NCBI RefSeq assembly: GCF_900115265.1
Contig: NZ_FOVU01000001.1
Span: 276,001 to 340,000, forward strand
Length of the DNA: 64,000 nucleotides
DNA from: Bradyrhizobium sp. Ghvi
GTDB taxonomy: Bacteria; Pseudomonadota; Alphaproteobacteria; Rhizobiales; Xanthobacteraceae
Reading direction: 5' to 3'
Shown here: in pieces, positions 33,095 to 42,559 of the stretch
Layout of the letters: each line of letters opens with the position of its first letter
How positions within the stretch are numbered: the first letter of the stretch is position 1
The notes under the pieces: model-generated
Databases searched by the model: none
What the model was told of the DNA's origin: nothing
What the model saw: the letters and a program-made list of their open reading frames with translations, nothing else
Made by a program: the position numbers and the translations under genes

Positions 33095-33817
33095 TCAAGC
33101 CGTATTCCCCGCGTCGACCGTGAACACCGTGCCGGTGATGTTGCGGCCGCCTTCGCCGAGCAGGTACTCCACCATGCGCGCGACGTCGTCGGTCTCCGGC
33201 AGGCGGCGCAGCGCGCTGCGACCGGCGATGCGCTTGCGGCCGTCCTCGGAGAGATTGTTCGTCAGCTCGGTGTCGATGAAACCAGGCGCGATCGCGTTCA
33301 CGGTGATGCCGAGCTTGCCGACCTCGCGCGCGAGCGAACGGGTGAAACCGGTAGCTGCGGCCTTGGTCGCGCCGTAGACGGACAGCCCGTTATAGCCGGT
33401 GGTCGCAATGATGGATGAGATATTGATGATGCGGCCGGCGCCGTCCGCCATCATCTGCCGCGCCACATATTTGGTGAGGATGATCGGCGACAGCACGTTG
33501 AGCTGCACCAGCGCCTCGATCTCCGAATTATGCATGGTGGCGAGCAAGCCTTCGGTGCCGAGGCCGGCATTGTTGACCAGGCCGTAGATGGGCCCGAACT
33601 CGTCGCGGACGAGCTTTGCGAAAGCCGGGATCGCGTCGATCACGGCGAGGTCGCAGGCGCGGAAATGCAGGCGTCCCCCGGACTCCGAGATCGCCGCCTT
33701 GAGGTCGTCGCTCTCGCGCCGCGCGGCCGCAATGACATTGTAGCCGGCGCCAACCAGGCGCCTGCCGATCGCAAGGCCAATGCCGCGGCTGCCGCCGGTG
33801 ACGAGAACATTATGCAT
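33095..33817 (-). CDS. SDR-family oxidoreductase (FabG-like ketoreductase)
   Basis: 240 aa from ATG 33817 (MHNVLVTGG...); an ATG 11 codons upstream is in frame. NAD(P) motif TGGSRGIGLAIG at residues 7-18, catalytic Ser in ISSIIATTGYNG, and the Tyr-x3-Lys pair YGATKAAATGFT. The pattern is like 3-oxoacyl-ACP reductase (FabG): a final GTVFTVDAGNT. It overlaps the AMP-ligase stop by a few nt and is third in an ACP-ligase-SDR operon, so it probably reduces an acyl group carried on that ACP. The substrate is unknown. Confidence 0.85.
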   Translation of the reverse strand: MHNVLVTGGSRGIGLAIGRRLVGAGYNVIAAARRESDDLKAAISESGGRLHFRACDLAVIDAIPAFAKLVRDEFGPIYGLVNNAGLGTEGLLATMHNSEIEALVQLNVLSPIILTKYVARQMMADGAGRIINISSIIATTGYNGLSVYGATKAAATGFTRSLAREVGKLGITVNAIAPGFIDTELTNNLSEDGRKRIAGRSALRRLPETDDVARMVEYLLGEGGRNITGTVFTVDAGNTA

Positions 33818-35192
33818 CGGTGCGCGCCAATTTTCCGGCTGGCGTGACATCGAGCGCCTCGACGAAGCGGATCACCGCCGGCACCTTGTGGGAAGCGAGC
33901 TGCGCGCGGCACTGATCCAGGATCTGATCCCGGATCTCCTTCGCGCGCGCCGGATCGGCGCCCCCAGTGAGGATTACGTCGGCGACAACGATGCCACCGG
34001 TGATCGGGCTCTTTCGCGACTTGGCCCGCGACATCCGCACATCAGGATGACGGTTGATCACCGCCTCGATCTCTTCAGGGTGAACCTTCAGCCCGCCGAT
34101 ATTGATGATGCCGCCCCGACGGCCGACGAAATAGTAGCGATCACCGCGCCGTTCGACGATATCGCCGCTGTCGACGAATCCATCGCCATCGGTGAGCGCA
34201 GCGGCGTTACGGCCGATATAGGCATGCGCGGTGCGCGTCGAGCGGATCCGCAGCGAGCCGTCGACGACCTTCATCTCGACGCCGTTGCGATTGCCGAGAT
34301 AGTCGGCCGGGAAACCCTCGAGTCCGTCATTGACGGCGAAGCCGACGCCGGCCTCGGTCGAGGCATAGGCATGACCGACCGAGGAATTGGGAAATGCCGC
34401 CTTCAGGCCGTCAAGCACCGCCTGGTCGGCGATCTCGCCGGAAAGACGGACATAGCGCGGGGCAAACCGCGCGGCCGAACCGCTCATCAACAGCTTGCGC
34501 CAATGCGAGGGCGTGCCGGAGATATGGGAGACGCCGCGCGCCTTCAGCCGGACAACGTGATCGGCGAGCGCTTCATGAGGATCGGACAGCACCATCGAGC
34601 CGCCAGAGAGGATGGCACGAAGGAAGATTTGCAGGCCGCCATAGCGGCGAATGTCATAGAACGTAGCCCAGACCGGCGCAGGGCCCTTCGATGGACCTTC
34701 GGCAACGATGGCGCCGGTGAGTGCTTCCAGCGTATGACCGACGATCTTCGGCACGCCTGACGTGCCCGAGGTGAGCATCAGCCATTCGGTCGCACGTTCG
34801 GTCTTGGCCGGCGCGGCGGCTTGAAGCGGCAATTGCGCACTGACGAGCAGCGACACGCCGGTCCCAGCCCAGCGATCGGGCTCGTCGGTGACGACGGCGT
34901 CGATCCCGGCATCCGCGATCAGCGCGTCCAGATGCGCGGGATTGAGATCCGGTGGGCACAGCAGCATGCGACGGGCGATGCCGTCGAGCTCGATCATGGC
35001 AAGGCCAGAGCTGAGCTGGTCCGACAGCTTCAGCAGCACAGCGCGGCCGGACAGCTCGCGCAAGCGGCCGCCCAGCACGGTCTGCGACAGGATATCGGTG
35101 AGCGACACGACATCGTGCGCGTCCGACAGGGTACGGCCTTTCAGCTCCGCGCCGAGGTGGTCGCGGAGCGCGAAGATCTCACGCGGGGACAT
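33810..35192 (-). CDS. AMP-dependent acyl ligase of ACP operon
   Basis: 460 aa from ATG 35192; the frame is open upstream but begins inside the acp gene. Motifs: P-loop LMLTSGTSGVPKIVGH, then GHAYASTEAGVGFAVN, the A-domain hinge DSGDIVERRGDRYYFVGRRGGIINIGGLKVHPEEIE and the C-terminal lysine of VTPAGKLAR. It is shorter than most CoA ligases, as if the first strands are reduced. Together with the acp gene directly upstream (14-nt overlap), it may activate an acid as AMP-ester and load it onto the ACP instead of CoA. The substrate pocket residues are not readable by eye. Confidence 0.87.
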   Translation of the reverse strand: MSPREIFALRDHLGAELKGRTLSDAHDVVSLTDILSQTVLGGRLRELSGRAVLLKLSDQLSSGLAMIELDGIARRMLLCPPDLNPAHLDALIADAGIDAVVTDEPDRWAGTGVSLLVSAQLPLQAAAPAKTERATEWLMLTSGTSGVPKIVGHTLEALTGAIVAEGPSKGPAPVWATFYDIRRYGGLQIFLRAILSGGSMVLSDPHEALADHVVRLKARGVSHISGTPSHWRKLLMSGSAARFAPRYVRLSGEIADQAVLDGLKAAFPNSSVGHAYASTEAGVGFAVNDGLEGFPADYLGNRNGVEMKVVDGSLRIRSTRTAHAYIGRNAAALTDGDGFVDSGDIVERRGDRYYFVGRRGGIINIGGLKVHPEEIEAVINRHPDVRMSRAKSRKSPITGGIVVADVILTGGADPARAKEIRDQILDQCRAQLASHKVPAVIRFVEALDVTPAGKLARTDA

Positions 35193-35424
35193 TTTCGTAG
35201 GCCCGCACGAAATCACCCACGGTGGCGGGGAACGCTGCGTCCTCGGAAATGGTGAACGGATCAACGCCGGTCTCGTCTTCGAGCCGCGCGACCAGGATCG
35301 CGAAGGCGAGCGAGTCAAAGCCCGTCTCGTGCAGCGACAGATCGTCCGAGAGGGCGGGAAGCGCGACGTGCTGCTCTTTGGCGATCTGCTGGATCGCTTC
35401 GATGACCTTAGACCTTACGGACAT
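35179..35424 (-). CDS. Acyl carrier protein
   Basis: 81 aa. The phosphopantetheine site is ETGFDSLAFAIL with Ser 38. The sequence is acidic in helix II and III, as usual for ACP. It differs from housekeeping AcpP (DSLDTVE) because it has DSLAFAI. It is the first gene of an operon with the AMP ligase and the SDR, 20 nt downstream of a TetR-type operator. It could carry a specialised acyl or amino-acyl chain. Confidence 0.9.
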   Translation of the reverse strand: MSVRSKVIEAIQQIAKEQHVALPALSDDLSLHETGFDSLAFAILVARLEDETGVDPFTISEDAAFPATVGDFVRAYENVPA

Positions 35425-35444
35425 GCTGGCTCGCTTCTTGGTTA

Positions 35445-35462
35445 GTTAATCGATCGTTTGTC
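35445..35462. promoter_or_regulatory. TetR-type operator-like site upstream of acp operon
   Basis: GTTAATCGATCGTTTGTC. It matches the site between tetR and the thiolase (57219-57236) at 15 of 18 positions and lies 20 bp before the acp start codon. The centre CGATCG is palindromic and outer bases are partly symmetric. Confidence 0.55.
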
Positions 35463-35575
35463 TTGCGGCGGCTTTGAGATGACCGCCTCCCATGGCCGTG
35501 TGTTTACCAGACAGAAGTAAATGGCCTCTTGGACAATTCAGATAAAATCGGACCTATTTGCCGATTCTGCTGCAG

Positions 35576-37390
35576 CTACAGCCTGATCGTACCGTCTACG
35601 ATCTGCGCGAACGTCGCAGGATCGAGCACGACATAGACGCCGGATTTGGGCTCCAGCATGAACAGCGGGTCCGTCACCGCGCCCGGGTCAAAACCTTCGC
35701 GGGCGAGTTCGCCCTTCTTCTGCTTGAACGTCTCGGTCGCATCGAGTTCGTGCGAGATGCGGATGAAGACCGGGCGGGCGTAGGCCGGCAGGCGCCGAGC
35801 GAGATGCGCGGGCAGGGCCGCGACATCGAACCCTTCGTTCACGACGATCGCACTCATGCCGGCGCGGCCATCGGTGCCGGGGATGCTGACGCCATAGGTG
35901 GTGGCATCGACCACACCGGCGAAATCGCGCACCGCGTCGTTGACCTCCGAGGTCGCGACGTTCTCGCCCTTCCAGCGGAAAGTATCGCCGATGCGATCGA
36001 CGAAATGGAAGAAGCCCTTGTCGTCGAACCGCATCAGATCGCCGGTGCGGAACCAGGCATCGCCCTTGGCGAACACGTCGCGCAGGATCTTCTTCTCGGT
36101 CTCGCCGGCGTCGGTATAACCCTCGAAGCGGCCGCCGCCCTCGTCCGCCTTGCCGATGCGGCCGATGGCCTCACCGGCCTCACCGCGGCCGCAGGCGATG
36201 CAAAAGCCCTCGTCATTGCGCAGCGGCGCACCGCTGTCGGGATCGAGCTTGACGAGGCCCGCGGGAAACCGGTGCGCCAGCAGCGGCGGGATGCGGCCGA
36301 TCGCACCTGGCTGGCCCTCGACGTTGAATAGCGAGAAATTGCCCTCGGTCGCGGCATAGAATTCGAGGATGCGGGGAATGGCGAAACGCGCCCGGAAGTC
36401 CTCCCAGATATCGCCGCGCAGGCCATTGCCGCACGCGAGCCGCAGCTGATGGCGGTTTTCGTATTCCGACGGCGGCGCCTTGAGCAGATAACGGCAAAGC
36501 TCGCCGATATACTGGAACAATGTGCACTCGTGGCGCACGATATCGGGCCAGAAGTTCGAGGCCGAGAACCTTTCGGCGATCACCACCGCGCCGCCGGCGG
36601 CCAACATGCTGCACGGCGCGACGACGCCGCCGACCGAGTGGAACAGCGGCAGGCAATCATAGAGCCGGTCCTGCGGCGACGCGCCGGTGAGGCCGGCGAA
36701 CCAGAACCCCCAGTTGAGGATGCGACGATGGCTGATGCTGGCGGCTTTCGGCAGGCCGGTGGTGCCGGAGGTGTAGATCAGGAGCGCGCGGTCGTCGATG
36801 GTGACGCCGCCATGCTCATCCGGCGACAGCGGTCCATCATCGAGCGCGGCGAGTGCGGGATCGATCGCACGCTCGCTGCAGGCATCGCCATGAGTCCAGA
36901 TCCTGGCTTCGGTCTTCAGATGCGGCCTTGCGCTCTCTAGCGTCGCCACGAGCTCATGCGCAACGATGACATGTGAGGGCTTGGCGACGTCGAGGCAATG
37001 CGCGAGAGATTTGCCGACGAGCTTGGTGTTGATCAGCGCCACAACGCCGCCGACGCGACTGATGCCGAGCCAGGCTGCGACATAATCGATTCCATTCGGC
37101 ATGATCAGGCCGACGGTATCCCCTTTGGCGAGGCCGACCGAGCGCGCCCAGCGCGCATAGCGATTGGTGCGCTTCGCCAGACCTTCATAGTCGAGCGTGG
37201 CCTCGTCCGTCACCAGCGCGAGGCGGCCGGGCTGGCGCCGTGCCCAATCGTCAACGACGTCGGCGAACAGACGGCCTGGCAGCGTCTCGATTCGCGCGGT
37301 CAGTTCGATCGCTTTCAGCCAGATCTTTGAGGCCGAGGGGCCGCGCGCGGCTGTGGATTGCTCGATAACGCCGATGGTCATGCCGTTCAT
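35576..37390 (-). CDS. Long-chain acyl-CoA synthetase (FATP/FadD6-like)
   Basis: 604 aa from ATG 37390, the start preceded by GAAAGA; an ATG 14 codons upstream is less likely. AMP-binding motifs: YTSGTTGLPKAASISHRR, then LRLACGNGLRGDIW and EFYAATEGNFSLFN, the hinge FRTGDLMRFDDKGFFHFVDRIGDTFRWKGENV, and the C-terminal TFKQKKGELAREGFDP with the catalytic lysine near residue 570. The family activates long or very long chain fatty acids, often from outside the cell. The upstream region holds an operator-like 18-mer also found upstream of acp and between tetR and thiolase. Substrate length is inferred. Confidence 0.88.
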   Translation of the reverse strand: MNGMTIGVIEQSTAARGPSASKIWLKAIELTARIETLPGRLFADVVDDWARRQPGRLALVTDEATLDYEGLAKRTNRYARWARSVGLAKGDTVGLIMPNGIDYVAAWLGISRVGGVVALINTKLVGKSLAHCLDVAKPSHVIVAHELVATLESARPHLKTEARIWTHGDACSERAIDPALAALDDGPLSPDEHGGVTIDDRALLIYTSGTTGLPKAASISHRRILNWGFWFAGLTGASPQDRLYDCLPLFHSVGGVVAPCSMLAAGGAVVIAERFSASNFWPDIVRHECTLFQYIGELCRYLLKAPPSEYENRHQLRLACGNGLRGDIWEDFRARFAIPRILEFYAATEGNFSLFNVEGQPGAIGRIPPLLAHRFPAGLVKLDPDSGAPLRNDEGFCIACGRGEAGEAIGRIGKADEGGGRFEGYTDAGETEKKILRDVFAKGDAWFRTGDLMRFDDKGFFHFVDRIGDTFRWKGENVATSEVNDAVRDFAGVVDATTYGVSIPGTDGRAGMSAIVVNEGFDVAALPAHLARRLPAYARPVFIRISHELDATETFKQKKGELAREGFDPGAVTDPLFMLEPKSGVYVVLDPATFAQIVDGTIRL

Positions 37391-37467
37391 TCTTTCAGAC
37401 GGTATCTGCTTGTGCCGCAGCATAGCCAGCACGCCCTGCCCAGGTGTTAAGAGACAAAGTAAAAGCC

Positions 37468-37485
37468 GATTAGCGAGCGATTAAC
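37468..37485. promoter_or_regulatory. TetR-type operator-like site upstream of acyl-CoA synthetase
   Basis: On the minus strand, GTTAATCGCTCGCTAATC. It agrees with the acp-operon site at 14 of 18 positions and lies 78 bp before the start codon, where it may cover the promoter. It is the weakest palindrome of the three. Confidence 0.45.
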
Positions 37486-37614
37486 TCCAGGCATCCTTTA
37501 CCAAGTCGATGGGAACGGCGTGCGGCCAGGTGCAATTCTTGCGATAGCAATTCCAGCCATTCGGGCGCGCTATGCGCGTCTCTCGCCCCACGAGAAATGA
37601 AACTGGAGGCCGCG

Positions 37615-38595
37615 ATGATCACCAGGCGAAATTTCCTTCAAACCGCTGCATGCGCCGCTGCGACGCTCGCTGCGCCTCGCGCCTTTGCGATCGGAAACCC
37701 CTCCTATCCCTCGCGCAGCGTGAAGTGGGTTGTGCCCTATGCGCCCGGCGGGGCCACCGACGTCCTGTCGCGGCTGATCTGCCAGCGTCTGTCCGAACGA
37801 TTCGGACAGACCTTCGTGGTCGAGAACAAGCCCGGGGCCGGCAGCAATATCGGCACGCAGGCGGTGATCACGTCCGCGCCGGACGGCTACACACTGCTGC
37901 TGACCTCGACCGCGAACGCGATCAACGCCTCGTTCGATCCGGCGCTGCCCTATGACTTTGCCAAGGGCATCGCACCGGTCGCCGGCGTCGCGCGGATTCC
38001 GCTGGTGCTGGTCGTCAACAACGATCTGCCGGTCAAGAGCGTCGCCGATTTCATCGCCTACGCCAAGGCCAATCCCGGCAAGATGTCGATCGCCTCCTCC
38101 GGCATCGGAACGTCGCTGCACCTCTCCGGCGAGCTGTTCAAGACGATGGCCGGCGTGCAGTTCACCCATGTGCCGTATCGCGGCTCCGCGCCGGGCCTCA
38201 CCGACGTGATGAGCGGACAGATCCAGGGCATGTTCGACAACGTCACCTCGTCGTTCGAGCTGGTGCGCGCCGGCAAGCTGCGTGCGCTCGGCGTCACCAC
38301 GCGGGAGCGCTCGGAGATCCTGCCCGACGTGCCGCCGATCGCAGACACGCTGCCCGGCTACGAGACGTCCTCGTTCTACGGCGTCGGTGCGCCGTACCAT
38401 ACGCCGCGCGAGATCGTCGACTTGCTCAATCGCGAGGTCGATACGGCTCTGTCCGATTCCGAGATCAAGGTCCGCATCGCCGAGCTCGGCGCGATCCCGC
38501 TGCACGGCAATGCCGGCGAATTCGGCGGCATGTTGGCGGCAGAGACCGAGCGCTGGCGCAAGGTCGTGGAGCTGTCGGGGATCAGGAAGGAATAG
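37615..38595 (+). CDS. TctC/Bug-family solute-binding protein
   Basis: 326 aa from ATG 37615 (GGAGG 5 nt upstream; an ATG 6 codons before is possible). The signal reads MITRRNFLQTAACAAATLAAPRAFA; RR-x-F-L suggests Tat export. The family marks are VKWVVPYAPGGATDVLSRL, VVENKPGAGSNIGTQAV, and FTHVPYRGSAPGLTDVMSGQIQGMFDN. Bug proteins bind carboxylates for tripartite tricarboxylate transporters, but no tctA/tctB lies here. It is divergent from the acyl-CoA synthetase gene, so the binding of an aromatic or aliphatic acid can be imagined but is not shown. Confidence 0.9.
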   Translation: MITRRNFLQTAACAAATLAAPRAFAIGNPSYPSRSVKWVVPYAPGGATDVLSRLICQRLSERFGQTFVVENKPGAGSNIGTQAVITSAPDGYTLLLTSTANAINASFDPALPYDFAKGIAPVAGVARIPLVLVVNNDLPVKSVADFIAYAKANPGKMSIASSGIGTSLHLSGELFKTMAGVQFTHVPYRGSAPGLTDVMSGQIQGMFDNVTSSFELVRAGKLRALGVTTRERSEILPDVPPIADTLPGYETSSFYGVGAPYHTPREIVDLLNREVDTALSDSEIKVRIAELGAIPLHGNAGEFGGMLAAETERWRKVVELSGIRKE

Positions 38596-38701
38596 TCTGC
38601 AGCCTCTGTAGGCGAGGCGACCGATCATCCATTCGCCGCGGCGCACCGTTGAGACGAGGACGCCCCATCGGCGCGTCAGGATGAAAACCGCGTCACACTC
38701 G

Positions 38702-38989
38702 TCAGTACGCCTTCTTGTGACGTCTGCGCGGTGGCGGCGGCTGATCGAAAGCGTAATAGGGATTGAGGTCGCAGCTGGCCGCGAGGCCCGATGCCGTAGC
38801 GCGACACTGCTCCAGGGACGTGAAGGAGCAGTCGAAATAATTGTCGCCACCACCACCACCTAAGCCACCGCCGCCGCCCATGTAGCGGTGCATGCACACC
38901 GGGTAGTGCGGATCATAGGTTTGAGCGCCGGCATCTGCCGCGGCGAACAACGTGGCAATGGCGGTAAGGGCCAGGAGGGGGACGCGCAT
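38702..38989 (-). CDS. DUF3551 secreted cysteine-containing protein
   Basis: 95 aa with a signal peptide (MRVPLLALTAIATLFAAADAGAQ). The mature protein reads YPVCMHRYM, a Gly-rich loop, then YFDCSFTSLEQCRATASGLAASCDLNPYY, with four cysteines in the DUF3551 pattern, and a C-terminal proline/basic tail (PPPPRRRHKKAY). Families of this kind are numerous in Bradyrhizobium and their role is unknown. Disulphides are likely. It is monocistronic. Confidence 0.85.
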   Translation of the reverse strand: MRVPLLALTAIATLFAAADAGAQTYDPHYPVCMHRYMGGGGGLGGGGGDNYFDCSFTSLEQCRATASGLAASCDLNPYYAFDQPPPPRRRHKKAY

Positions 38990-39412
38990 CGGACAGTTCC
39001 TCGATTCGGTGACACGGCACGGGTTATGTCATTTCGATATGGCACAACAGCGCGGAAGAAGCGATCGTTCCTGTTTATACCTCTCCCGCTTGTGAGGCGC
39101 AGCAAAAACGATGCGACACAGCGCCGTAACGATCCGAAACGCTTGAAGCGCTTTTGTCTCCGGCCTGCATTGAACGCATATCTCTCGGCACGCATACTTC
39201 GACAAAGGTCGCAAGCGATTGGCACACGAAACCGTTCGCGGGGCCGAGCGAACGGACTAATCTTTCGATCACAACGCCGGCCCCGGGCCGATGACGTTCC
39301 GGGGCACCGATAAACAATGGGCTGAAGGAAACGCACATTCGCGCTCGAGCTCTCGAGCGCGGCTCCGCCGTGGTGGCGAGAAGATGCGCTGGCCGGTCCG
39401 TGGTCTCAGGGC
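38990..39412. other. Intergenic gap without recognised gene
   Basis: 423 nt between the DUF3551 start and the RND pump. Several short frames are open on both strands, but none has a ribosome site, a conserved motif or codon use that convinces me. No strong hairpin or repeat of the families above is visible. It probably holds the promoters of both divergent genes. Confidence 0.5.
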
Positions 39413-42400
39413 ATGCAAGAGAGCATCTCGTCTCCGTTCATCCGCTATCCGATCGGCACCTCGCTGCTGATGGCCGGCATCCTGTTCGTAGGTCTCGTGG
39501 CCTATCCTCTGCTGCCGGTTGCACCGCTGCCACAGGTCGACTTTCCAACCATCCAGATTTCCGCCTCCCTTCCCGGCGGCAGCCCCGAAACCATGGCGTC
39601 CTCCGTGGCGCAGCCGCTCGAGCGGCAGCTCGCACAGATCCCCGGCATCACACAGATGACCTCGACGAGCTCGCTCGGCTCGGCATCGATCACCATCCAG
39701 TTCGATCTCAACCGTCGGATCGACGCTGCGGCCAACGATGTGCAGGCTGCGATCAACGCCGCGAGCGGGCAACTGCCGAAGAACCTGCCATCGCCGCCGA
39801 CTTACAGGAAGGTCAATCCGGCGGACTCGCCGATCATGATCCTGTCGGCGACTTCCGATACGCTGCCGCTGACCACTGTCAGCGACCGCACCGACGCCCA
39901 GCTCGCACAACAGCTCAGCCAGATTCCCGGCGTCGCCCAGGTGTTCGTCGGCGGGCAGCAGAAGCCTTCGGTGCGCATTCAAGTCGATCCAGCCAAGCTG
40001 GTCGCCAAGGGCCTCTCGCTGGAGGACGTGCGCAGCCAGATTGCGCTCGCGACCTCGGACAGTCCGAAGGGCAATATCGACGGCGCGAAACGCTCCTATA
40101 CCGTTTACGCCAACGATCAGCTGCTCGAGGCCGGTCAGTGGCAGGACGTCATCGTCGCCTATCGCGGCGGCGCACCATTGCGAATTCGTGACATCGGCGA
40201 GGCCGTGTCGGGACCGGAGGATATGAAAACCGCCGCCTGGGCCGACGGCAGGCGCGGCGTGTTCCTGGTCATCTTCAAGCAGCCCGGCGCCAACGTCATC
40301 GAGACGGTCGACCGCATCAAGCAGAAGCTACCGCGGCTGATCGCGGCGATTCCGCCCGCCATCAACATCAAGATCATCAGCGACCGCACCATCACCATTC
40401 GCGCGGCGATCGATGACGTGCAGATCACGCTCATGATCACCATCGTGCTGGTGGTGATGGTGATCTTCGTCTTCCTGCGCAGCTTCTGGGCCACGATCAT
40501 TCCGAGCATCACCGTGCCGCTGGCTCTGCTCGGGGCATGCTCGCTGATGTGGGTGTTTGGATATTCCCTGGACAATCTTTCGCTGATGGCGCTGACCATC
40601 GCGGTCGGATTCGTGGTCGACGACGCCATCGTGATGCTGGAGAACATCACGCGCTATGTCGAACGAGGCGAGAACCCGGTCACCGCCGCCTACAAGGGCG
40701 CAGCCGAGATCGGCTTCACCATCGTTTCCATCAGCATCTCGCTGGTCGCGGTGCTGATCCCGCTGCTGCTGATGGGCGGCATCATCGGTCGGCTGTTCCG
40801 TGAATTTGCAGTGACGCTGTCGATGGCGATCTTCGTCTCGCTCGTGGTGTCGCTGAGCCTGACGCCGATGATGGCCTCGCGCTTCCTGCGTTCTGATCAC
40901 GAGGCCCGCCACGGCCGCTTTTACCAATGGAGCGAGCGGCTGTACGAGCGCTTGCTCGGCGCCTATGAGCGCGGGCTCGATCTCGCGCTGCGGCACAGCC
41001 TTGTCACGCTCTGCATCTTCTTCGCCACGGTGGCGCTGTCGGCGCTGCTGTTCATCCTGATCCCAAAAGGCTTCTTCCCACAACAGGACAACGGGTTCCT
41101 CACCGCAGTGTCGGAGATGCCCCAGGACATTTCCTTCGCCGAGATGAAGCGGCGGCAGGAGGAACTCAATGCCATCGTGCAGGCTGACCCTGCCGTCGAT
41201 TCCATCGCGATGTTCATCGGAGGCGGCGGCACGGCGCTGAACTCGGGGCGCATGTATGTCACGCTGAAGCCGCTCGACGAGCGCGACGCCAATGCGCAAC
41301 AGATCATCGCGCGGCTGCGGCCGAAGCTCGCCAAGGTCGAGGGTGCGCGCCTCTATATGCAGGCTTCGCAGGACGTCCGTCTCGGCGGCCGCGCGACCCG
41401 CACCCAATTCGAGTTCACGCTCCAAGACGCCAATCTCTCCGAGCTGGACACGTGGGCGCCGAAGATCCTGGCGGAGATGAAAAGCCTGCCGGAGCTTCGC
41501 GACGTCGCCACCGACCAGCAGACCGAGGGCACGACGCTGCAGCTCACGATCAATCGCGACACGGCGGCTCGCTACGGCATCCAGCCGCAGCTGATCGACG
41601 ACACGCTCTATGATGCCTTCGGCCAGCGCCAGGTGGCGCAATATTTCACGCAGACCAACAGCTATCACGTGGTGCTCGAGATCACACCGGCATTGCAAGG
41701 CAAGCTCGAAACGCTGGACAAGCTCTATGTCAAGTCGCCGCTGACGGGCGACGAGGTGCCGCTCTCGGTGATCTGCAGCTGGAACGACGAGCCGGTGCGG
41801 CCGCTCGCGATCGCGCATCAGAGCCAGTTCCCGGCGGTGACAATCAGCTTCAACCTGGCGGAGGGCGTTGCGCTGGGACAGGCAACCGCCGCCGTGATAC
41901 ACGCGGCGGGCGAGATGGGCGCGCCACCGACGCTGTCCATGAGCTTCCAGGGGACCGCGCAGGCGTTCCAGCAATCGCTCGGGACCGTGCCGATGCTGAT
42001 CCTCGCCGCACTCGTCGTGGTCTATCTGGTGCTGGGAGTGCTTTACGAGAGCTACATCCACCCGCTCACCATCCTGTCCACGCTGCCGTCAGCTGGTGTC
42101 GGGGCGATCGCGATCCTGATGATCTCAGGCTTCGATTTCAGTCTGATCGCCCTGATCGGGGTCATCCTCCTGATCGGCATCGTCAAGAAGAACGGCATCA
42201 TGATGGTGGATTTCGCCATTGCCGCCGAGCGTGAGCAGCATCTGACGCCGAAGCAATCGATCCGCCAGGCCGCGCTGCTGCGCTTCCGGCCGATCATGAT
42301 GACGACGATGGCAGCCCTGCTCGGCGGCGTGCCGCTGATGCTCGGTCACGGCACCGGCGCCGAGATCCGCCAGCCGCTCGGCTACGCCATGGTCGGCGGT

Positions 42401-42547
42401 CTCGTCGTGAGCCAGGCGCTGACCTTGTTCACGACGCCAGTCGTCTACCTCTACCTCGACCGCTTCTCCAACGCGCTATCGCGCTGGATGGAAAGGAAGC
42501 CGGTGGCGGAGATGGAAAGCGAAGAGCAGAAAGATGCGGCGGAGTAG
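39413..42547 (+). CDS. RND-type multidrug efflux permease (MdtB/MdtC-like)
   Basis: 1044 aa, the normal length of an inner-membrane HAE-RND pump. The first helix (FIRYPIGTSLLMAGILFVGLVAYPLLPVAPLP) and the first periplasmic loop (TIQISASLPGGSPETMASSVAQPLERQLAQIPGI) are typical of MdtB/MdtC. The proton-relay Asp pair is visible in AVGFVVDDAIVMLENITRYVE, and the second half repeats the fold (LVVVYLVLGVLYESYIHPLTILSTLPSAG). No membrane-fusion partner or outer-membrane channel gene is adjacent, so it probably works with components encoded elsewhere. Substrates may be drugs, plant phenolics or detergents. It is convergent with htpG (12-nt gap). Confidence 0.94.
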   Translation: MQESISSPFIRYPIGTSLLMAGILFVGLVAYPLLPVAPLPQVDFPTIQISASLPGGSPETMASSVAQPLERQLAQIPGITQMTSTSSLGSASITIQFDLNRRIDAAANDVQAAINAASGQLPKNLPSPPTYRKVNPADSPIMILSATSDTLPLTTVSDRTDAQLAQQLSQIPGVAQVFVGGQQKPSVRIQVDPAKLVAKGLSLEDVRSQIALATSDSPKGNIDGAKRSYTVYANDQLLEAGQWQDVIVAYRGGAPLRIRDIGEAVSGPEDMKTAAWADGRRGVFLVIFKQPGANVIETVDRIKQKLPRLIAAIPPAINIKIISDRTITIRAAIDDVQITLMITIVLVVMVIFVFLRSFWATIIPSITVPLALLGACSLMWVFGYSLDNLSLMALTIAVGFVVDDAIVMLENITRYVERGENPVTAAYKGAAEIGFTIVSISISLVAVLIPLLLMGGIIGRLFREFAVTLSMAIFVSLVVSLSLTPMMASRFLRSDHEARHGRFYQWSERLYERLLGAYERGLDLALRHSLVTLCIFFATVALSALLFILIPKGFFPQQDNGFLTAVSEMPQDISFAEMKRRQEELNAIVQADPAVDSIAMFIGGGGTALNSGRMYVTLKPLDERDANAQQIIARLRPKLAKVEGARLYMQASQDVRLGGRATRTQFEFTLQDANLSELDTWAPKILAEMKSLPELRDVATDQQTEGTTLQLTINRDTAARYGIQPQLIDDTLYDAFGQRQVAQYFTQTNSYHVVLEITPALQGKLETLDKLYVKSPLTGDEVPLSVICSWNDEPVRPLAIAHQSQFPAVTISFNLAEGVALGQATAAVIHAAGEMGAPPTLSMSFQGTAQAFQQSLGTVPMLILAALVVVYLVLGVLYESYIHPLTILSTLPSAGVGAIAILMISGFDFSLIALIGVILLIGIVKKNGIMMVDFAIAAEREQHLTPKQSIRQAALLRFRPIMMTTMAALLGGVPLMLGHGTGAEIRQPLGYAMVGGLVVSQALTLFTTPVVYLYLDRFSNALSRWMERKPVAEMESEEQKDAAE

Positions 42548-42559
42548 GCTGGGCTCGCG

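Noticed and set aside
38850..38885. CCACCACCACC run as regulatory repeat
   Set aside because: It encodes the glycine loop of the DUF3551 protein on the minus strand.
40328..42061. A 577-codon frame antisense to the RND pump gene
   Set aside because: Composed of Arg/His/Asp-rich low-complexity residues typical of a reverse-frame shadow; the sense frame has the complete RND fold.
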